Shown: positions 19,010 to 28,150, counted from the first letter of the stretch. The stretch: 64,000 bases of DNA from UBA1660 sp964462035 (GCA_964462035.1 CAYXAP010000004.1:215048-279047); one strand, 5' to 3'. The notes: generated by a model not told the origin, from the sequence alone. Numbers and translations are program-made.

Positions 19010-20542
19010 TCAGTAGGGGGCCACGTCCAGGATGCGCCACAGGGGGGACCCGTTTCGGTACTCGTCGTACCGCAGCTCTGCGCTCGCGAGGAGTGAGGCG
19101 CCGATGTCTTCGGGGAGGATCGCCCGCTGATCGGGGCCCGACGCGGCGACGCCTTCGCCGAGCACCTCCTGCGCGGCGAAGTCGAAGGGCAGCGGGTTCA
19201 TGCCGCCGGTCTCGCTGGACGCACCGGCGACCGAACCCGGCCGTACGCCCGCGCCGATGAGCAGACAGGAGCTCGTGAAGTGGTGGTCGCGACCACCAGT
19301 CGCGTTGCAGCGGGGCGTACGGGCGAACTCGCTGAACACACAGATGGTGGTGTGGTCCATCCAGCTGCCCCCGAGCGCCGCGTCCGCGGGAGTGGTCGCC
19401 AGGTCGTCGACCAGTCGGGCGATCGCGTCGATGGCCGAGTGGAGCCCCCGGGCGTGGACTCGGTTCCCGGCGCCGTGCGTGTCTCCGCCTGCCGGGAGTG
19501 CTGCCGAGATGAACTGGGCGAAGCCGGTCTTCACGGCCAGGGATACGAACGCGGCGCTCACCGCCGCGCTACGTCGGTCGGAGCTGCTCTCGACCCCTGC
19601 AATCCCGTAGCGTGCACGGAGCGTCCGGCTCGCCTCGTCGTCCGCGTCCAGGAAGCCGAAGGTGGCGGCGAGGTCGTCATCGAGCATCGCGCGCACGCTC
19701 CTCGACGAGCCGGCCAACGAGCTCAGAAGCCCCTCGGTGTCGTAGCGCTGCGCCGCCTCGCCGAGCGGTCGGTCGGCATGGGCGGCGAGCGCCGCCTCGA
19801 TCGCCGGGGGCTCTCTCAACGCTTCCGGTCGCGCGAGGATCCGGCCGAGGTCGTCGACCGAGCTGGCTCGAAGGGCCGCGAGGCGCCCATCCTCCTCGCC
19901 GGTGTAGCTGCTCACGGAGAGGGCGACGGTCGGGAGGAGCGTGCCACCGAGGGCGGGATCCAACGCGTTCAGCTGCCCGGCGAGCCGAATGGGCATGCTG
20001 GTCCCACGGGCGGCGGTTCCCACCGAGGGCTCGCCGGTGAGGAAGTAGAGGTAGCCCGGCTCGTGGCCGAGGGTTCCCATGTTGATGCCGCGGACGATGC
20101 CCATGGGCACGCCGCGGTCGACGAGCGCCGGGAGGTTCACCGCACGCAGCGGCGCACCGTCCGTCATCCGAACCGCCGCCGGGCCGAAATGGAAGCCCGG
20201 GTCCGTAGCGACCGTGGGGCGGTGGAGCGACTCGCCGTAGTCGGCGGTCGTCGCGTACTCGTAGCCGGAGAAGCGGTAGCGGGTGTCGATGCCGGTGCGC
20301 TCGACCTCGGCTCGGTACTCGCTCTCGCTACCGGCGGCGAGCTCCATCTCGCGCGGGTCGAGGAAGAGCAGCTGATCCCAGCCGCCGGGAAGGTAGAGGA
20401 AGACGAAGCGCCGTTTGGTGGGGCCGGCGTCGGCCAGTGCTCGACCGCCAGGCAGGAAGCGGTGGGTCATCGCTGCCGCGCCGGTCGCCAGCCCTCCGAG
20501 AAGGAAGCGACGGCGGGTGAGGAGAGGGAGGCGGGCAGTCAT
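19010..20542 (-). CDS. DUF1501 family exported protein (Tat signal)
   Basis: 510 residues from ATG 20542, two bases after the upstream stop. The N-terminus carries a twin-arginine-type signal (TRRRFLLGGLATGAAA). Family hallmarks of DUF1501, related to the sulfatase/alkaline-phosphatase fold, are visible: YLPGGWDQL near residue 55 and, near the C-terminus, CVFSEFARTPRCNATGGRDHH, which holds the conserved Arg-Thr-Pro and the Gly-Arg-Asp-His-His motif. DUF1501 proteins are usually encoded beside large DUF1549/DUF1592-type c-type proteins in Planctomycetota and Myxococcota, as here. The biochemical role is unknown; it is the last gene of the three-gene cluster 23477-19010. Confidence 0.85.
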   Translation of the reverse strand: MTARLPLLTRRRFLLGGLATGAAAMTHRFLPGGRALADAGPTKRRFVFLYLPGGWDQLLFLDPREMELAAGSESEYRAEVERTGIDTRYRFSGYEYATTADYGESLHRPTVATDPGFHFGPAAVRMTDGAPLRAVNLPALVDRGVPMGIVRGINMGTLGHEPGYLYFLTGEPSVGTAARGTSMPIRLAGQLNALDPALGGTLLPTVALSVSSYTGEEDGRLAALRASSVDDLGRILARPEALREPPAIEAALAAHADRPLGEAAQRYDTEGLLSSLAGSSRSVRAMLDDDLAATFGFLDADDEASRTLRARYGIAGVESSSDRRSAAVSAAFVSLAVKTGFAQFISAALPAGGDTHGAGNRVHARGLHSAIDAIARLVDDLATTPADAALGGSWMDHTTICVFSEFARTPRCNATGGRDHHFTSSCLLIGAGVRPGSVAGASSETGGMNPLPFDFAAQEVLGEGVAASGPDQRAILPEDIGASLLASAELRYDEYRNGSPLWRILDVAPY

Positions 20543-20544
20543 GA

Positions 20545-21246
20545 TCAGTAGGTGAGGAACTGGGGGTCTTGGAGCATCGCGATGCACACGGTCCGCCACG
20601 CGCTGGTCGCGCGGGCGACCTCGGGGTCGGGCTCTTCTTCGTCGGTGGGCTCCGAGAGCTCCGCGTTGTCGAAGCCGATCCGAAAGAGCTCTATGAGCGC
20701 GGCGAGCTCGTCCGAGTCGGGGTCCATCTCTCGGCCCCACCAGCGGAGCGCGAGTCGGCGGAGGTTCGACCGGATGGCGTCTTCGTCCCCGGGCAACCGG
20801 TGGCCGGGCTCGGCCCCGAAGAGCAGATGCGCTTGGCCGCTCGGATGGCCACCGCCGGCGACCTCGGCGGCGGCCACTTCGCCGCACGTGAACCGAACGC
20901 CATCCTCGGCGAGCTTGGAGAAGGTCACGGTGGCCTCGAGCGCCTGCCGAACGGTGTAGTCGTAGTCGGGCTCACCGAGACTCGAGCCGTACACCTCGAG
21001 CAGGGAGGCGTCATCGCGGACCACCGATCCCTGCGGGGAGGCCGGGTCCACCACTCGGGCGGTGCCGACGTAGTCGAAGCCGGTGGCGCCGCGAAGGGCC
21101 GCTCGGAGCTGCGCGGCCGAGAGGCGGCGAGCGGAGCGGGGCATCCGCATGCGTCGCTCTTCCTCCTCGTCCACGACCGCGCGACCGCCGATGACCCCCT
21201 GGCAGGCGGTCAGCACGAGCAGTGTCCATCCGAGCGCTCGGCTCAC
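20545..21246 (-). CDS. Lipoprotein of the DUF1501-associated cluster
   Basis: 233 residues from GTG 21246, which overlaps the upstream stop (GTGA). Signal VSRALGWTLLVLTAC with lipobox LTAC. The segment RRLSAAQLRAALRGATGF resembles the 'RRLT..QY.NT.RDLLG' start of the DUF1587/DUF1592 family. The end, WRTVCIAMLQDPQFLTY, is like the closing motif of those proteins. It is therefore probably a shortened relative or a split-off domain of the large planctomycete/myxobacterial cytochrome-associated proteins. The tight overlaps on both sides show it is made together with the DUF1501 protein and the large lipoprotein. Confidence 0.72.
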   Translation of the reverse strand: MSRALGWTLLVLTACQGVIGGRAVVDEEEERRMRMPRSARRLSAAQLRAALRGATGFDYVGTARVVDPASPQGSVVRDDASLLEVYGSSLGEPDYDYTVRQALEATVTFSKLAEDGVRFTCGEVAAAEVAGGGHPSGQAHLLFGAEPGHRLPGDEDAIRSNLRRLALRWWGREMDPDSDELAALIELFRIGFDNAELSEPTDEEEPDPEVARATSAWRTVCIAMLQDPQFLTY

Positions 21247-23477
21247 GGTGCCTGCTCCGGTTCGACCATTCGGTACGCGCTGCTCGCGACGACCGCTTCG
21301 ATGAGGGCGCGGTAGCTCCGGTCGGCATCCCGGAAGGCGTCGGTGAGGGTCTCGAGCTCGGTGCTCGTCGGCTCTCGGCGGACGAGTCGACGCCAGGCCT
21401 GCTCCGCTGCACATGACTCGAAGCCATCGCCAGCGGCGAGATCGGCCTCGACCATCGCCCTGGGGCCGTCGTCCATCCGGGTGTAGTGCGCCTCGTCGCG
21501 GTACACGGCGGGCCAGAGGTGACCGGCGTACGCCGCCTCGGTATCGCCGAAGCTCGACCAGTTGGCGTAGAGCGTCTCGCACTCCTCGCGGAGGTCGCCC
21601 CCCACCACGACGCCGCCGGGAACGAAGGGGTTCTCGGCGCCGTCGCCGCACTGGTACAGCCGGCCCGTGCGGCTCGTCCCGTCACCGCCGACCATGCAGT
21701 AGCGGCAGGCCTCGTTCACGGGCGGATACACCGCGGGGTCGAGGTAGCGCCCGGAGCGGTCGGGGTAGCGAGCGAAGTAGAGGCCGTCGGTCTCGAGCCG
21801 AGCGTGGCAGCTGCTGCATCCGGAGCGCTCCGCGATGTCCGGATTCGCGTCCTCGGGGTCGGGCTGGGGCGCGTAGTCGAACTCGCTGCTGCAGAGGAAC
21901 TGACGCCGGTACTGGGCGACCCGGGCGCGCGCGGTCGGGAAGCGCAGCAGGAATTCGAGCGTGGTCAGGATCCCCGCGTGATTCTCCGTGCGCTCGATCG
22001 GCACCCAGCCGTCGTCTTCGTAGTCGACCTCCTCGAGGGCCGCTTCCGGGCCGACCGGACTGGTGACACGAATGTCGCCTTGGCCAGAGAGGGCCGGCCA
22101 CTGGTAGCGCCAGGCCAGAGCCAGCGGACCGTTCACGAACGAGCGACGGGTCCGCAGGATGTCCAGGTAGTCCTCGTCGGCGGCGACGACGGAGCGAATG
22201 ATCCGCAGGGGCTCCTGCTCGATGGCGGACCGCAGCCGATGCTCGGTCCGGGTCTCGTCGTCCGTGTCGTGCTCCCGTTGTGATGGCTGGCAGTAGACCC
22301 CCAGCGGTCCGCAGCCGCAGGAGGGGTCCTCGATGGAGAACCCGCGCTCCGAACGGACCTCCGCGCAGCTCACCGGATTGCCGTCGACGTCCCGCCGAAC
22401 GAGGCCGTGCTCCCGCTGCTGTGCTTCGACGGCGCAGGTCCGGATCGGCACGCCGCGCGACCAATAGTGCTCCACCCATCGCCAGCCATCCCGCATCGCG
22501 TTGTAGGTCGCGGGGCGACCTGGGCGACCGCCACGGGCGGGCTTGCTGCCGCGGCCACCTTCGGCGAACTCGGCCGCGTAGTCGCAGGCATTGATGATCC
22601 GCTCGTATCCGTCGGGGCAGCGCATGCCCGGTACGTCGAGCTCGTGCCGGCCCTCCGGGTCGTCTCCGGCGGCGGTCATGTCGGCGTAGCAGTCGTGGTT
22701 CTGGTCGCCGTCGGTATCGAGGTGCCCCGGGACCGAGTCACGATCTCCGCAGCTGGTTTGGAAGCAGTAGTTCTGACAGTGCTGCCAATCTCGAATGGGC
22801 ATGACCATGCCCCAGTGGTCCGCGTCCTCGCTGTAGTACGTCGCGGTGTACGACTCCCCGTTGCCGCTGTCCTCGGCCGACACGACGTACCGGTTGGCCG
22901 GCGTGCCGACCACCGAAGGGTCGGGGTACTCGGCCTCGGCTCGCATGTCGCAGAAGTGGGCCGGATGGGCGTGGCGACCACCCCGGAGGGTGATGCCGGT
23001 CCCCTCGCTCTCGAAACCGAGCACGTAGAGCTCCCTCGCTTCCGGGTCGTCGACCAGCGTCGGGTCGGCCCCGATGTCGGTCCCGCGCCCGTTCACCGAC
23101 CAGCCGATGTCCTCCCAGTCTTCGTAGCGAGTGGGGCGCACCGCGCCCAGCGGGGTCGCGGTCAGGCGGTAGCGCGAGATGTTCGGCCAGAGCACCTCGG
23201 CGTGCCATCCTTCGACCTGGTCGAGGAACTCCTCCGATCCCAGCATCTCGGCCACCAGCTCACTCGGTACGTCTCCCGTCTCGAGGACTCGCTCGTACTC
23301 CGCGTCGGACGGCGGGCGCCCGCGCAGATCGAACGAGAGGCGCCGGAGCAGCTCGGTCGCCCGGAGCGGTTGCGACTCTGGCTCCGCACCCATGTCGCCG
23401 GCCGCCATCTCCGGTGGGCCTCCGCAGCCTTGGAGGACCACGAGAGCCACGAACAGAGCCTGAACCACCGATGCCAC
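21243..23477 (-). CDS. Large DUF1549-like lipoprotein with CxxCH motif
   Basis: 744 residues from GTG 23477 (VASVVQALFVALVVLQGC, lipobox LQGC); an ATG at 23528 in the same frame is possible but would place a poor extension ahead of the signal. The N-terminal domain starts RATELLRRLSFDLRGRPPSD, the DUF1549-type opening. A haem-binding-like CSSCH sits in ERSGCSSCHARLETDGLYF (about residue 560). The C-terminal CAAEQAWRRLVRREPTSTELE resembles the DUF1585/1588 type. The middle is a long Cys-rich insertion. It heads the operon with the small lipoprotein and the DUF1501 protein and probably forms an envelope complex; the single CxxCH suggests a redox role. Confidence 0.75.
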   Translation of the reverse strand: MASVVQALFVALVVLQGCGGPPEMAAGDMGAEPESQPLRATELLRRLSFDLRGRPPSDAEYERVLETGDVPSELVAEMLGSEEFLDQVEGWHAEVLWPNISRYRLTATPLGAVRPTRYEDWEDIGWSVNGRGTDIGADPTLVDDPEARELYVLGFESEGTGITLRGGRHAHPAHFCDMRAEAEYPDPSVVGTPANRYVVSAEDSGNGESYTATYYSEDADHWGMVMPIRDWQHCQNYCFQTSCGDRDSVPGHLDTDGDQNHDCYADMTAAGDDPEGRHELDVPGMRCPDGYERIINACDYAAEFAEGGRGSKPARGGRPGRPATYNAMRDGWRWVEHYWSRGVPIRTCAVEAQQREHGLVRRDVDGNPVSCAEVRSERGFSIEDPSCGCGPLGVYCQPSQREHDTDDETRTEHRLRSAIEQEPLRIIRSVVAADEDYLDILRTRRSFVNGPLALAWRYQWPALSGQGDIRVTSPVGPEAALEEVDYEDDGWVPIERTENHAGILTTLEFLLRFPTARARVAQYRRQFLCSSEFDYAPQPDPEDANPDIAERSGCSSCHARLETDGLYFARYPDRSGRYLDPAVYPPVNEACRYCMVGGDGTSRTGRLYQCGDGAENPFVPGGVVVGGDLREECETLYANWSSFGDTEAAYAGHLWPAVYRDEAHYTRMDDGPRAMVEADLAAGDGFESCAAEQAWRRLVRREPTSTELETLTDAFRDADRSYRALIEAVVASSAYRMVEPEQAP

Positions 23478-23520
23478 GTCACCACCGTGCCAGCGCCCCG
23501 CCGACGTCGCTGGCGTTTCG

Positions 23521-23535
23521 CCATACACCGTATGG
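23521..23535. promoter_or_regulatory. Candidate TetR operator (palindrome)
   Basis: CCATAC-ACC-GTATGG is a perfect 6-base inverted repeat with a 3-base centre, located 44-58 bases upstream of the GTG of the DUF1549-like gene and 7 bases past the TetR gene's stop. Size and symmetry fit a TetR-family half-operator. Binding by the adjacent regulator is inferred. Confidence 0.4.
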
Positions 23536-23542
23536 ACGGGCG

Positions 23543-24133
23543 TCAGTCGCCGGTGCGGTCGAGAGCCAGCGCGCGGCGGCCCATGCCCAGGATGGCGTCT
23601 CGGAGGAAGTCCTCGACCTCAGCAGAGCTCAGCCCGAGATCCTCGGCTCGTGTCGTGAGCGCAAAGCCGACGAGCAGGTGCTCGATGGCCGTCATCGTGA
23701 GCTGCCAGCGCACCTCGTCGCCGCCGACCAGCTTGGCCGCGAGCTTCGCGCCGTTGGCGATCCATTGGCGGGCCGGCTCCCAGCGCCGCTCCACGAGCCC
23801 CCCTCGTTGAAGGGTGTCGAGCCGGCGGGTCAGCAGCAGCTCACGGTGAGTCACCGCGAGTCGGTGGATCTCGATGCACATCTCCACGAGTCGCGTCTGC
23901 CGGTCGTCGGCGGCGGGGAGGTCGGCCATCGCCGACTGCAGGATCCGGTTGAGCCCGTCGTGCCAAGGATCGGTGAGCGCATCGAGGAGCTGCTCCATGG
24001 CCGAGAAGTAGTACTGCACGGAGCCGACGCTCACGCCTGCTCGCTCGGCGACCTTGCGGAAGGAGAGAGAGCTCCGCCCTTGCTCTTCGACGAGCGCTCG
24101 CGCGGCTTCCAGGATCTTGTCGTGGGTGTCCAT
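23543..24133 (-). CDS. TetR/AcrR-family transcriptional regulator
   Basis: 196 residues. The HTH is canonical: KILEAARALVEEQG, then FRKVAERAGVSVGSVQYYF, with Tyr-Tyr-Phe closing the recognition helix. The remainder is all-helical and includes EMCIEIHRLAVTHRELLLTRR, the ligand and dimer domain with no recognisable ligand. It lies directly upstream of the DUF1549/DUF1501 cluster on the same strand, separated by a 65-base gap containing a 15-base palindrome (23521-23535), and is the best candidate regulator of that cluster. Confidence 0.9.
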   Translation of the reverse strand: MDTHDKILEAARALVEEQGRSSLSFRKVAERAGVSVGSVQYYFSAMEQLLDALTDPWHDGLNRILQSAMADLPAADDRQTRLVEMCIEIHRLAVTHRELLLTRRLDTLQRGGLVERRWEPARQWIANGAKLAAKLVGGDEVRWQLTMTAIEHLLVGFALTTRAEDLGLSSAEVEDFLRDAILGMGRRALALDRTGD

Positions 24134-24430
24134 CCCGAGCGAAGGATACAGCGCTCGCGTTCGTTCGGTCCGTCGAGGCCAGCGCGTCGTACGCTCCTCC
24201 GCGCATCATCGTGACCCGCGCTTGCCACGGGCTGAAGTAGCGGGGCTCCCGCTCCACCTCGACGAAGCCGAGGGCTCTCGTAGAGACTCTGCGCACGCTC
24301 GCGGGCTCGACCGTGAGCCGAACACGCCGGCAGCCCATGAAGCATCGCAGCTCCCGATCGAACGGTGTGACCGGCGCTCGGCGGCGTACACTCACAGGAC
24401 ACGTATGAGCGATCGTGCCGAACGCACTCG
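24134..24430. other. Unassigned region between TetR gene and tyrosinase fragment
   Basis: About 300 bases in which several short minus-strand frames are open, but none has a signal, a recognisable domain or convincing third-position bias. It may hold the TetR promoter and further remains of the decayed tyrosinase neighbourhood. Nothing more can be supported. Confidence 0.4.
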
Positions 24431-24718
24431 CTACGCGTAGACGTATCCCAACCGAACGGTACTCAGTGTTTGCGAGACCTTGAGCCTGATCACCGGCGGC
24501 GGTTGCAGCACATCCGTGAGGTTCGGAGGCTTCGCCGCCGCCGAGCTGTTGACCTTCTGCCAGTCTGCCCAGATCTCGTCGATGAAGGCGTGGTGCATCC
24601 AGAACACGGGGTCTGCGGGGGACGCTGCGGTGGCCATCGTTCCGCCAACCGAATTGTGTGGCAGGTTGTGGACGGATGGATGGAGCAGTCGCAAAGGATG
24701 CTTCGTCTGCGACATCAA
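24431..24718 (-). pseudogene. Tyrosinase fragment (CuB half only)
   Basis: About 95 residues are readable. They contain the tyrosinase copper-B signature in good order: HNLPHNSVGG, SPADPVFWMHHAFID, then EIWADWQ, with the paired His ligands, and they end with a typical LGYVYA. The CuA half and its three His are missing: upstream of 24718 the frame does not continue into recognisable tyrosinase sequence. A full enzyme is 280 residues or more, so this is a 5'-truncated remnant that cannot bind the binuclear copper centre. Local base composition is visibly richer in A and T than the neighbours, in keeping with a foreign, decaying gene. Confidence 0.65.
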
Positions 24719-24871
24719 TCACACCGAATTCGGGTGAGGCTGGTCGACCATCCCGATAGAAGGTCGCAATCAAAGTCGACAGTGTAGTGCGTCATGCGGC
24801 AGTGATGCGGTGATGACACTCGAGCGTCAGACGACCACCGCTCCACTCATTCGTGCGCTATCATTCGCGTC

Positions 24872-25090
24872 ATGGCTCGCCCCATGCTCGTCGCTCTCCT
24901 TTGTCTCGCCGGCTGCGGCGGCCAGACCGGCCCGTCAGACACTGCGGACGGTTCTACTGGCTGTCCCTACAGCCTCGACGATCCCTGCATCGACCAGGAC
25001 GCCTTGACTCGATGCGAGGCGGCCTACGCTGAATGTGCGGGGGACGTCTTGGTGCTCGAGAGCTGTCCGCTGCAGTTCGCCTGTCCCTGA
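24872..25090 (+). CDS. Small Cys-rich lipoprotein
   Basis: 72 residues. Signal MARPMLVALLCLAGC with lipobox LAGC; the mature peptide has six further Cys (CPYSLDDPCIDQDALTRCEA, AECAGDVLVLESCPLQFAC), enough for three disulfides. A TATCAT hexamer ends 7 bases before the ATG, compatible with a leaderless message. No function is known. Confidence 0.65.
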   Translation: MARPMLVALLCLAGCGGQTGPSDTADGSTGCPYSLDDPCIDQDALTRCEAAYAECAGDVLVLESCPLQFACP

Positions 25091-25157
25091 GCCTCGTCCG
25101 GGGCTTCGTCGCCTCGGGCGGCTCGCGCCATCTCTTCGTGGCTCGAAGACGCGTTCG

Positions 25158-25188
25158 ACGGCCCGGCTCACTGCCGAAGCCGAGCCGT
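25158..25188 (-). terminator. Possible terminator hairpin downstream of the diguanylate cyclase gene
   Basis: The arms ACGGCCCGGC (25158-25167) and GCCGAGCCGT (25179-25188) pair over 10 positions with one wobble or mismatch and an 11-base loop. It lies between convergent genes. There is no T-run on either side, so the call is tentative. Confidence 0.35.
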
Positions 25189-25191
25189 GTT

Positions 25192-27318
25192 TCAAGCGCT
25201 CTGGACGTTGTCGCGGCCGGAGTGCTTGGCGGCGTAGAGCGCCTTGTCGCTGGCCTCGAAGAGCGCGTGGCTGTCATCCGCGTGGTGCGGGTAGGTGGCG
25301 ACGCCGAGGCTGGCGGTGACGTTGAGCTTGCCGAGCTCGGTGCGGAAGGTGGTGGCCTTCAGCTCCTCGCGGATTCGCTCGGCGAGGAGGAACGCGCCCT
25401 CGGTGTCGGTCTCCTCGCAGAGCACGCAGAACTCTTCGCCGCCGAAGCGGGCGACGATGTCGGTCTCGCGCTTGGCCCGCTGGAGGATGGCGCCGAGCTC
25501 CTTGATGACGACGTCGCCGGTGGCGTGGCCGTAGGTGTCGTTGACGCTCTTGAAGTGGTCGATGTCGGTGACGATCAGGCTGAGCTGGCGGCCGAAGCGA
25601 GTGGCCGAACGGAGCTTGCGGTCGAGCTCCTCGAGGAAGGCGCGCTTGTTGAGGCAGCCGGTGAGACCGTCGGTGGTCGCCATCTGCTCGAGGCGGCGCA
25701 CGGCCTGGGCGTTGCTCAGCGAGACCGCGAGCTGGTTCGCCAGCACCTGGAGCGTGGGGCGGACCATCTGGTCGTAGACGCCGGGGCGCTCGGCGGCGAG
25801 GGCCACGGTGCCAATGGCGTCCTCACGGACGACGAGCGGAAGGATGAGCAGGGACTTCATGCCCTCGAGATTCGCGCGCTTGGTGAAGACCACCTGCTGC
25901 TGCAGATCCACCTCGCCGCGATAGGGCAGGTAGTGCCGGTTCTTCACCGCCATCGCGGTCAGGCTGGTGTTGTCGCGGAAGGTCAGCGAGGTGAACCGAT
26001 CGGCGTCCTTGCCGGTGACGCGCCGCACCCGGTGCCGGCGGTCGGACGGGTCGTAGAGCGTGATGGCCGCGAAGTCGTAGGGCGCGATCTCGGCGGCGGC
26101 CTCCAGGCCCGCGTCGAGCACGGCCTCTTCGTCGAGGGCGGCGCCGAGCATCTGGCTGGCGCGGTAGAGGATGGTCTGCTCGCGCTTGCTGCGCTCGAGC
26201 TGCACGAAGACCCGCTCGTTCTCGAGTGCGCGGAGCAGGTGCGCGATGGTGCTCTCGAGGAGCGCCTCTTCCTTCTCGGTGAACGGGCGGTCGGCGATCC
26301 GGTCGGCGCAGAGCACGCCGCGGACCTGGCCGTTCTCGACGATGGGCACACCCAGGAACGCCTGCACGAGCGCGGGGCCGTCGTAGTAGCAGAGCCCCTT
26401 GTAGCCGGGGCGGAGGTGCTCGAGGTTCATGGTCGATTGGCGCTTCACGACCGCGCCCACAGCACCCTCACCGGCGCCGAAGGGGCCCTCGGCCACGTGT
26501 TCGGAGTCGGTGACCAGCTCGACGATCCGGAGCTGCTCCTCGTCGTCGCCGCGCATCAGCAGCACGCAGGTGTGCAGGTCGAGCGTGCGATGGAGCAGCT
26601 GCAGCACGTGGTAGAGCTGCTGATGCACCTCTTCGACGCTGGAGCGGAAGAGGCGCTCCTCGTCGCTGGCGCCACCGGCCGCCGGCGCGCTCACCAAGCG
26701 GAACATCCGCGACTCGTGGCGGAGCTTCTCGCGCTCGTGATCGAGGGCGCGGCGGGCGCCATCGCGAACCCGGGCGATCTCCGCGCGGGTGAAGAGCAGG
26801 TTGAGCACGCCGAAGAAGGCGACGAAGACCGCGTGGGTCGCGAAGGGGGCGATCTCGCCGCGTGCCTCGGTGCCGAAGTAGAGCGCGGCCTCGAGGCCGA
26901 GCGCGATCACCACGAGCATCGCGCCGACGGGCTGCCGGGCGAAGGCCGCCACGAAGGCGACGACGGCGTAGACGAGCGGGTAGAGCGGGCCGGTCAGCCC
27001 GCCGAAGACCTGCACCGCCGCGTGGGCGGCGACCAGCGCCATCGCGCCGAGCTCGAGATCGATCCAGGCGATGCCCTCGTCCTGTCGCTCGCCGCGCAGG
27101 AACTGCTTTCGCCGCGCGGCGAGACGTGCACCGAAGACCGCGGCCCAGGCGACGGCGACCGCGGCGTGCTCGAGCCTCAGGGCGTCGGGCTCGACCCGGA
27201 AGATGCCCAGGAAGTCGAGGGCCGCCACGGCGAACGCGGTCAGCAATCCATAGGATCCCCGCACGGTCCGGCGGAAGGTCAGGGCAGCGTGCACCAGCGT
27301 CGTCATCGCTCGTTTCAT
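25192..27318 (-). CDS. Membrane diguanylate cyclase with two GAF domains (GGDEF family)
   Basis: About 708 residues from ATG 27318 (MKRAMTTLVHAALTF; an ATG at 27306 is also possible). Residues about 1-180 carry five to six hydrophobic segments. Two GAF-type domains follow (about 215-370; PALVQAFLGVPIVENGQVRGV, and about 385-535; KSLLILPLVVREDAIGTVAL). The C-terminal GGDEF domain starts ATTDGLTGCLNKRAF and has the active-site signature GGEEF. The inhibitory I-site RETD sits exactly five residues ahead, so the enzyme should make c-di-GMP and be product-inhibited. The GAF domains probably sense a small ligand. It is divergent from the gene at 27428. Confidence 0.92.
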   Translation of the reverse strand: MKRAMTTLVHAALTFRRTVRGSYGLLTAFAVAALDFLGIFRVEPDALRLEHAAVAVAWAAVFGARLAARRKQFLRGERQDEGIAWIDLELGAMALVAAHAAVQVFGGLTGPLYPLVYAVVAFVAAFARQPVGAMLVVIALGLEAALYFGTEARGEIAPFATHAVFVAFFGVLNLLFTRAEIARVRDGARRALDHEREKLRHESRMFRLVSAPAAGGASDEERLFRSSVEEVHQQLYHVLQLLHRTLDLHTCVLLMRGDDEEQLRIVELVTDSEHVAEGPFGAGEGAVGAVVKRQSTMNLEHLRPGYKGLCYYDGPALVQAFLGVPIVENGQVRGVLCADRIADRPFTEKEEALLESTIAHLLRALENERVFVQLERSKREQTILYRASQMLGAALDEEAVLDAGLEAAAEIAPYDFAAITLYDPSDRRHRVRRVTGKDADRFTSLTFRDNTSLTAMAVKNRHYLPYRGEVDLQQQVVFTKRANLEGMKSLLILPLVVREDAIGTVALAAERPGVYDQMVRPTLQVLANQLAVSLSNAQAVRRLEQMATTDGLTGCLNKRAFLEELDRKLRSATRFGRQLSLIVTDIDHFKSVNDTYGHATGDVVIKELGAILQRAKRETDIVARFGGEEFCVLCEETDTEGAFLLAERIREELKATTFRTELGKLNVTASLGVATYPHHADDSHALFEASDKALYAAKHSGRDNVQSA

Positions 27319-27427
27319 GCAGTACGCAGTTGGGGGCGCTCTGGGCAAGAAAGCGACGGGTCCGGGCGAGCGTCGTTTCGGTGCTGAAACTGGGTCCCGG
27401 CGCGCTCGCCCGCGTAGGATCGGTGTC

Positions 27428-28150
27428 GTGGAGCTGGCCCGCCTCGAACCGGCAAAGATCCTCGAGACCGCCGAGCGGCTCGAGAAGCGGATCGAGGAGC
27501 GCTTTCCGGAGTCCGGACTGTCTCGCGTGTGCTCCCAACTGGTCGAGCTCTGCTCCCACGCGAACGAGACCTGCCACCAGATCCGCGAGCCGAACTGGTT
27601 GGTGCGGATCCCGAGCTACGGGCTGCTCATCTTGATGATCCTCGCGTCGGTCGGTGCGCTGCTGATCGCGATGTTCGGCGGCAAGGACCACGGCGGCATC
27701 AGCTGGGCCGAGGGCCTGCAGGTCGCCGAAGCGGCCATCAACGACGTGCTCCTCCTCGGCGCGGCAGGCTGGTTCCTCGCGAGCTACGAGGTCCGCCGGA
27801 AGCGCACCCGGGTCGTCGGCGCGCTCCACCGGCTGCGCACGCTCGCGCACCTCATCGACGTGCACCAGCTGAGCAAGACCCCCGGAATGATCGGCCAGAC
27901 CCAGGCCCACACCCCCAGCAGCCCCAAGCGGACCTTCTCCCGCTTCCAGATGGGCCGCTACCTCGACTACTGCAGCGAGATGCTCGCGCTCAACGGCAAG
28001 GTCGCCGCCCTCTATGGCGACGGCTTCGACGACCCGGAGGCGATCCGCGCGGTCACCGAGGTCGAGGAGCTCTGCATCGGCCTACAGCGGAAGATCTGGC
28101 AGAAGATGATCCTCCTCCGCGGCAGCGGCACCGCCGTCCGCGCAGGCTAG
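27428..28150 (+). CDS. Hypothetical membrane protein
   Basis: 240 residues from GTG 27428 (VELARLEPAKILETAERL). A TAGGAT hexamer ends 7 bases upstream, so the message may be leaderless. A charged helical N-terminus of about 55 residues precedes two hydrophobic segments (SYGLLILMILASVGALLIAMF and INDVLLLGAAGWFLASYEV). The helical cytoplasmic C-terminus contains GALHRLRTLAHLIDVHQLSKTP. No family was recognised. It is divergent from the diguanylate cyclase and overlaps the end of the response-regulator gene by 4 bases tail to tail. Confidence 0.75.
   Translation: MELARLEPAKILETAERLEKRIEERFPESGLSRVCSQLVELCSHANETCHQIREPNWLVRIPSYGLLILMILASVGALLIAMFGGKDHGGISWAEGLQVAEAAINDVLLLGAAGWFLASYEVRRKRTRVVGALHRLRTLAHLIDVHQLSKTPGMIGQTQAHTPSSPKRTFSRFQMGRYLDYCSEMLALNGKVAALYGDGFDDPEAIRAVTEVEELCIGLQRKIWQKMILLRGSGTAVRAG

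Noticed and set aside
24031..24402. Minus-strand ORF overlapping the TetR start
   Set aside because: Its composition is Arg/Ser/Gly-rich, it has no recognisable motif, and most of it overlaps the TetR gene in another frame.
24719..24871. CuA half of the tyrosinase in another frame
   Set aside because: The minus-strand translations upstream of 24718 contain no HxxxH...HR-type copper motif in any frame that could be joined.
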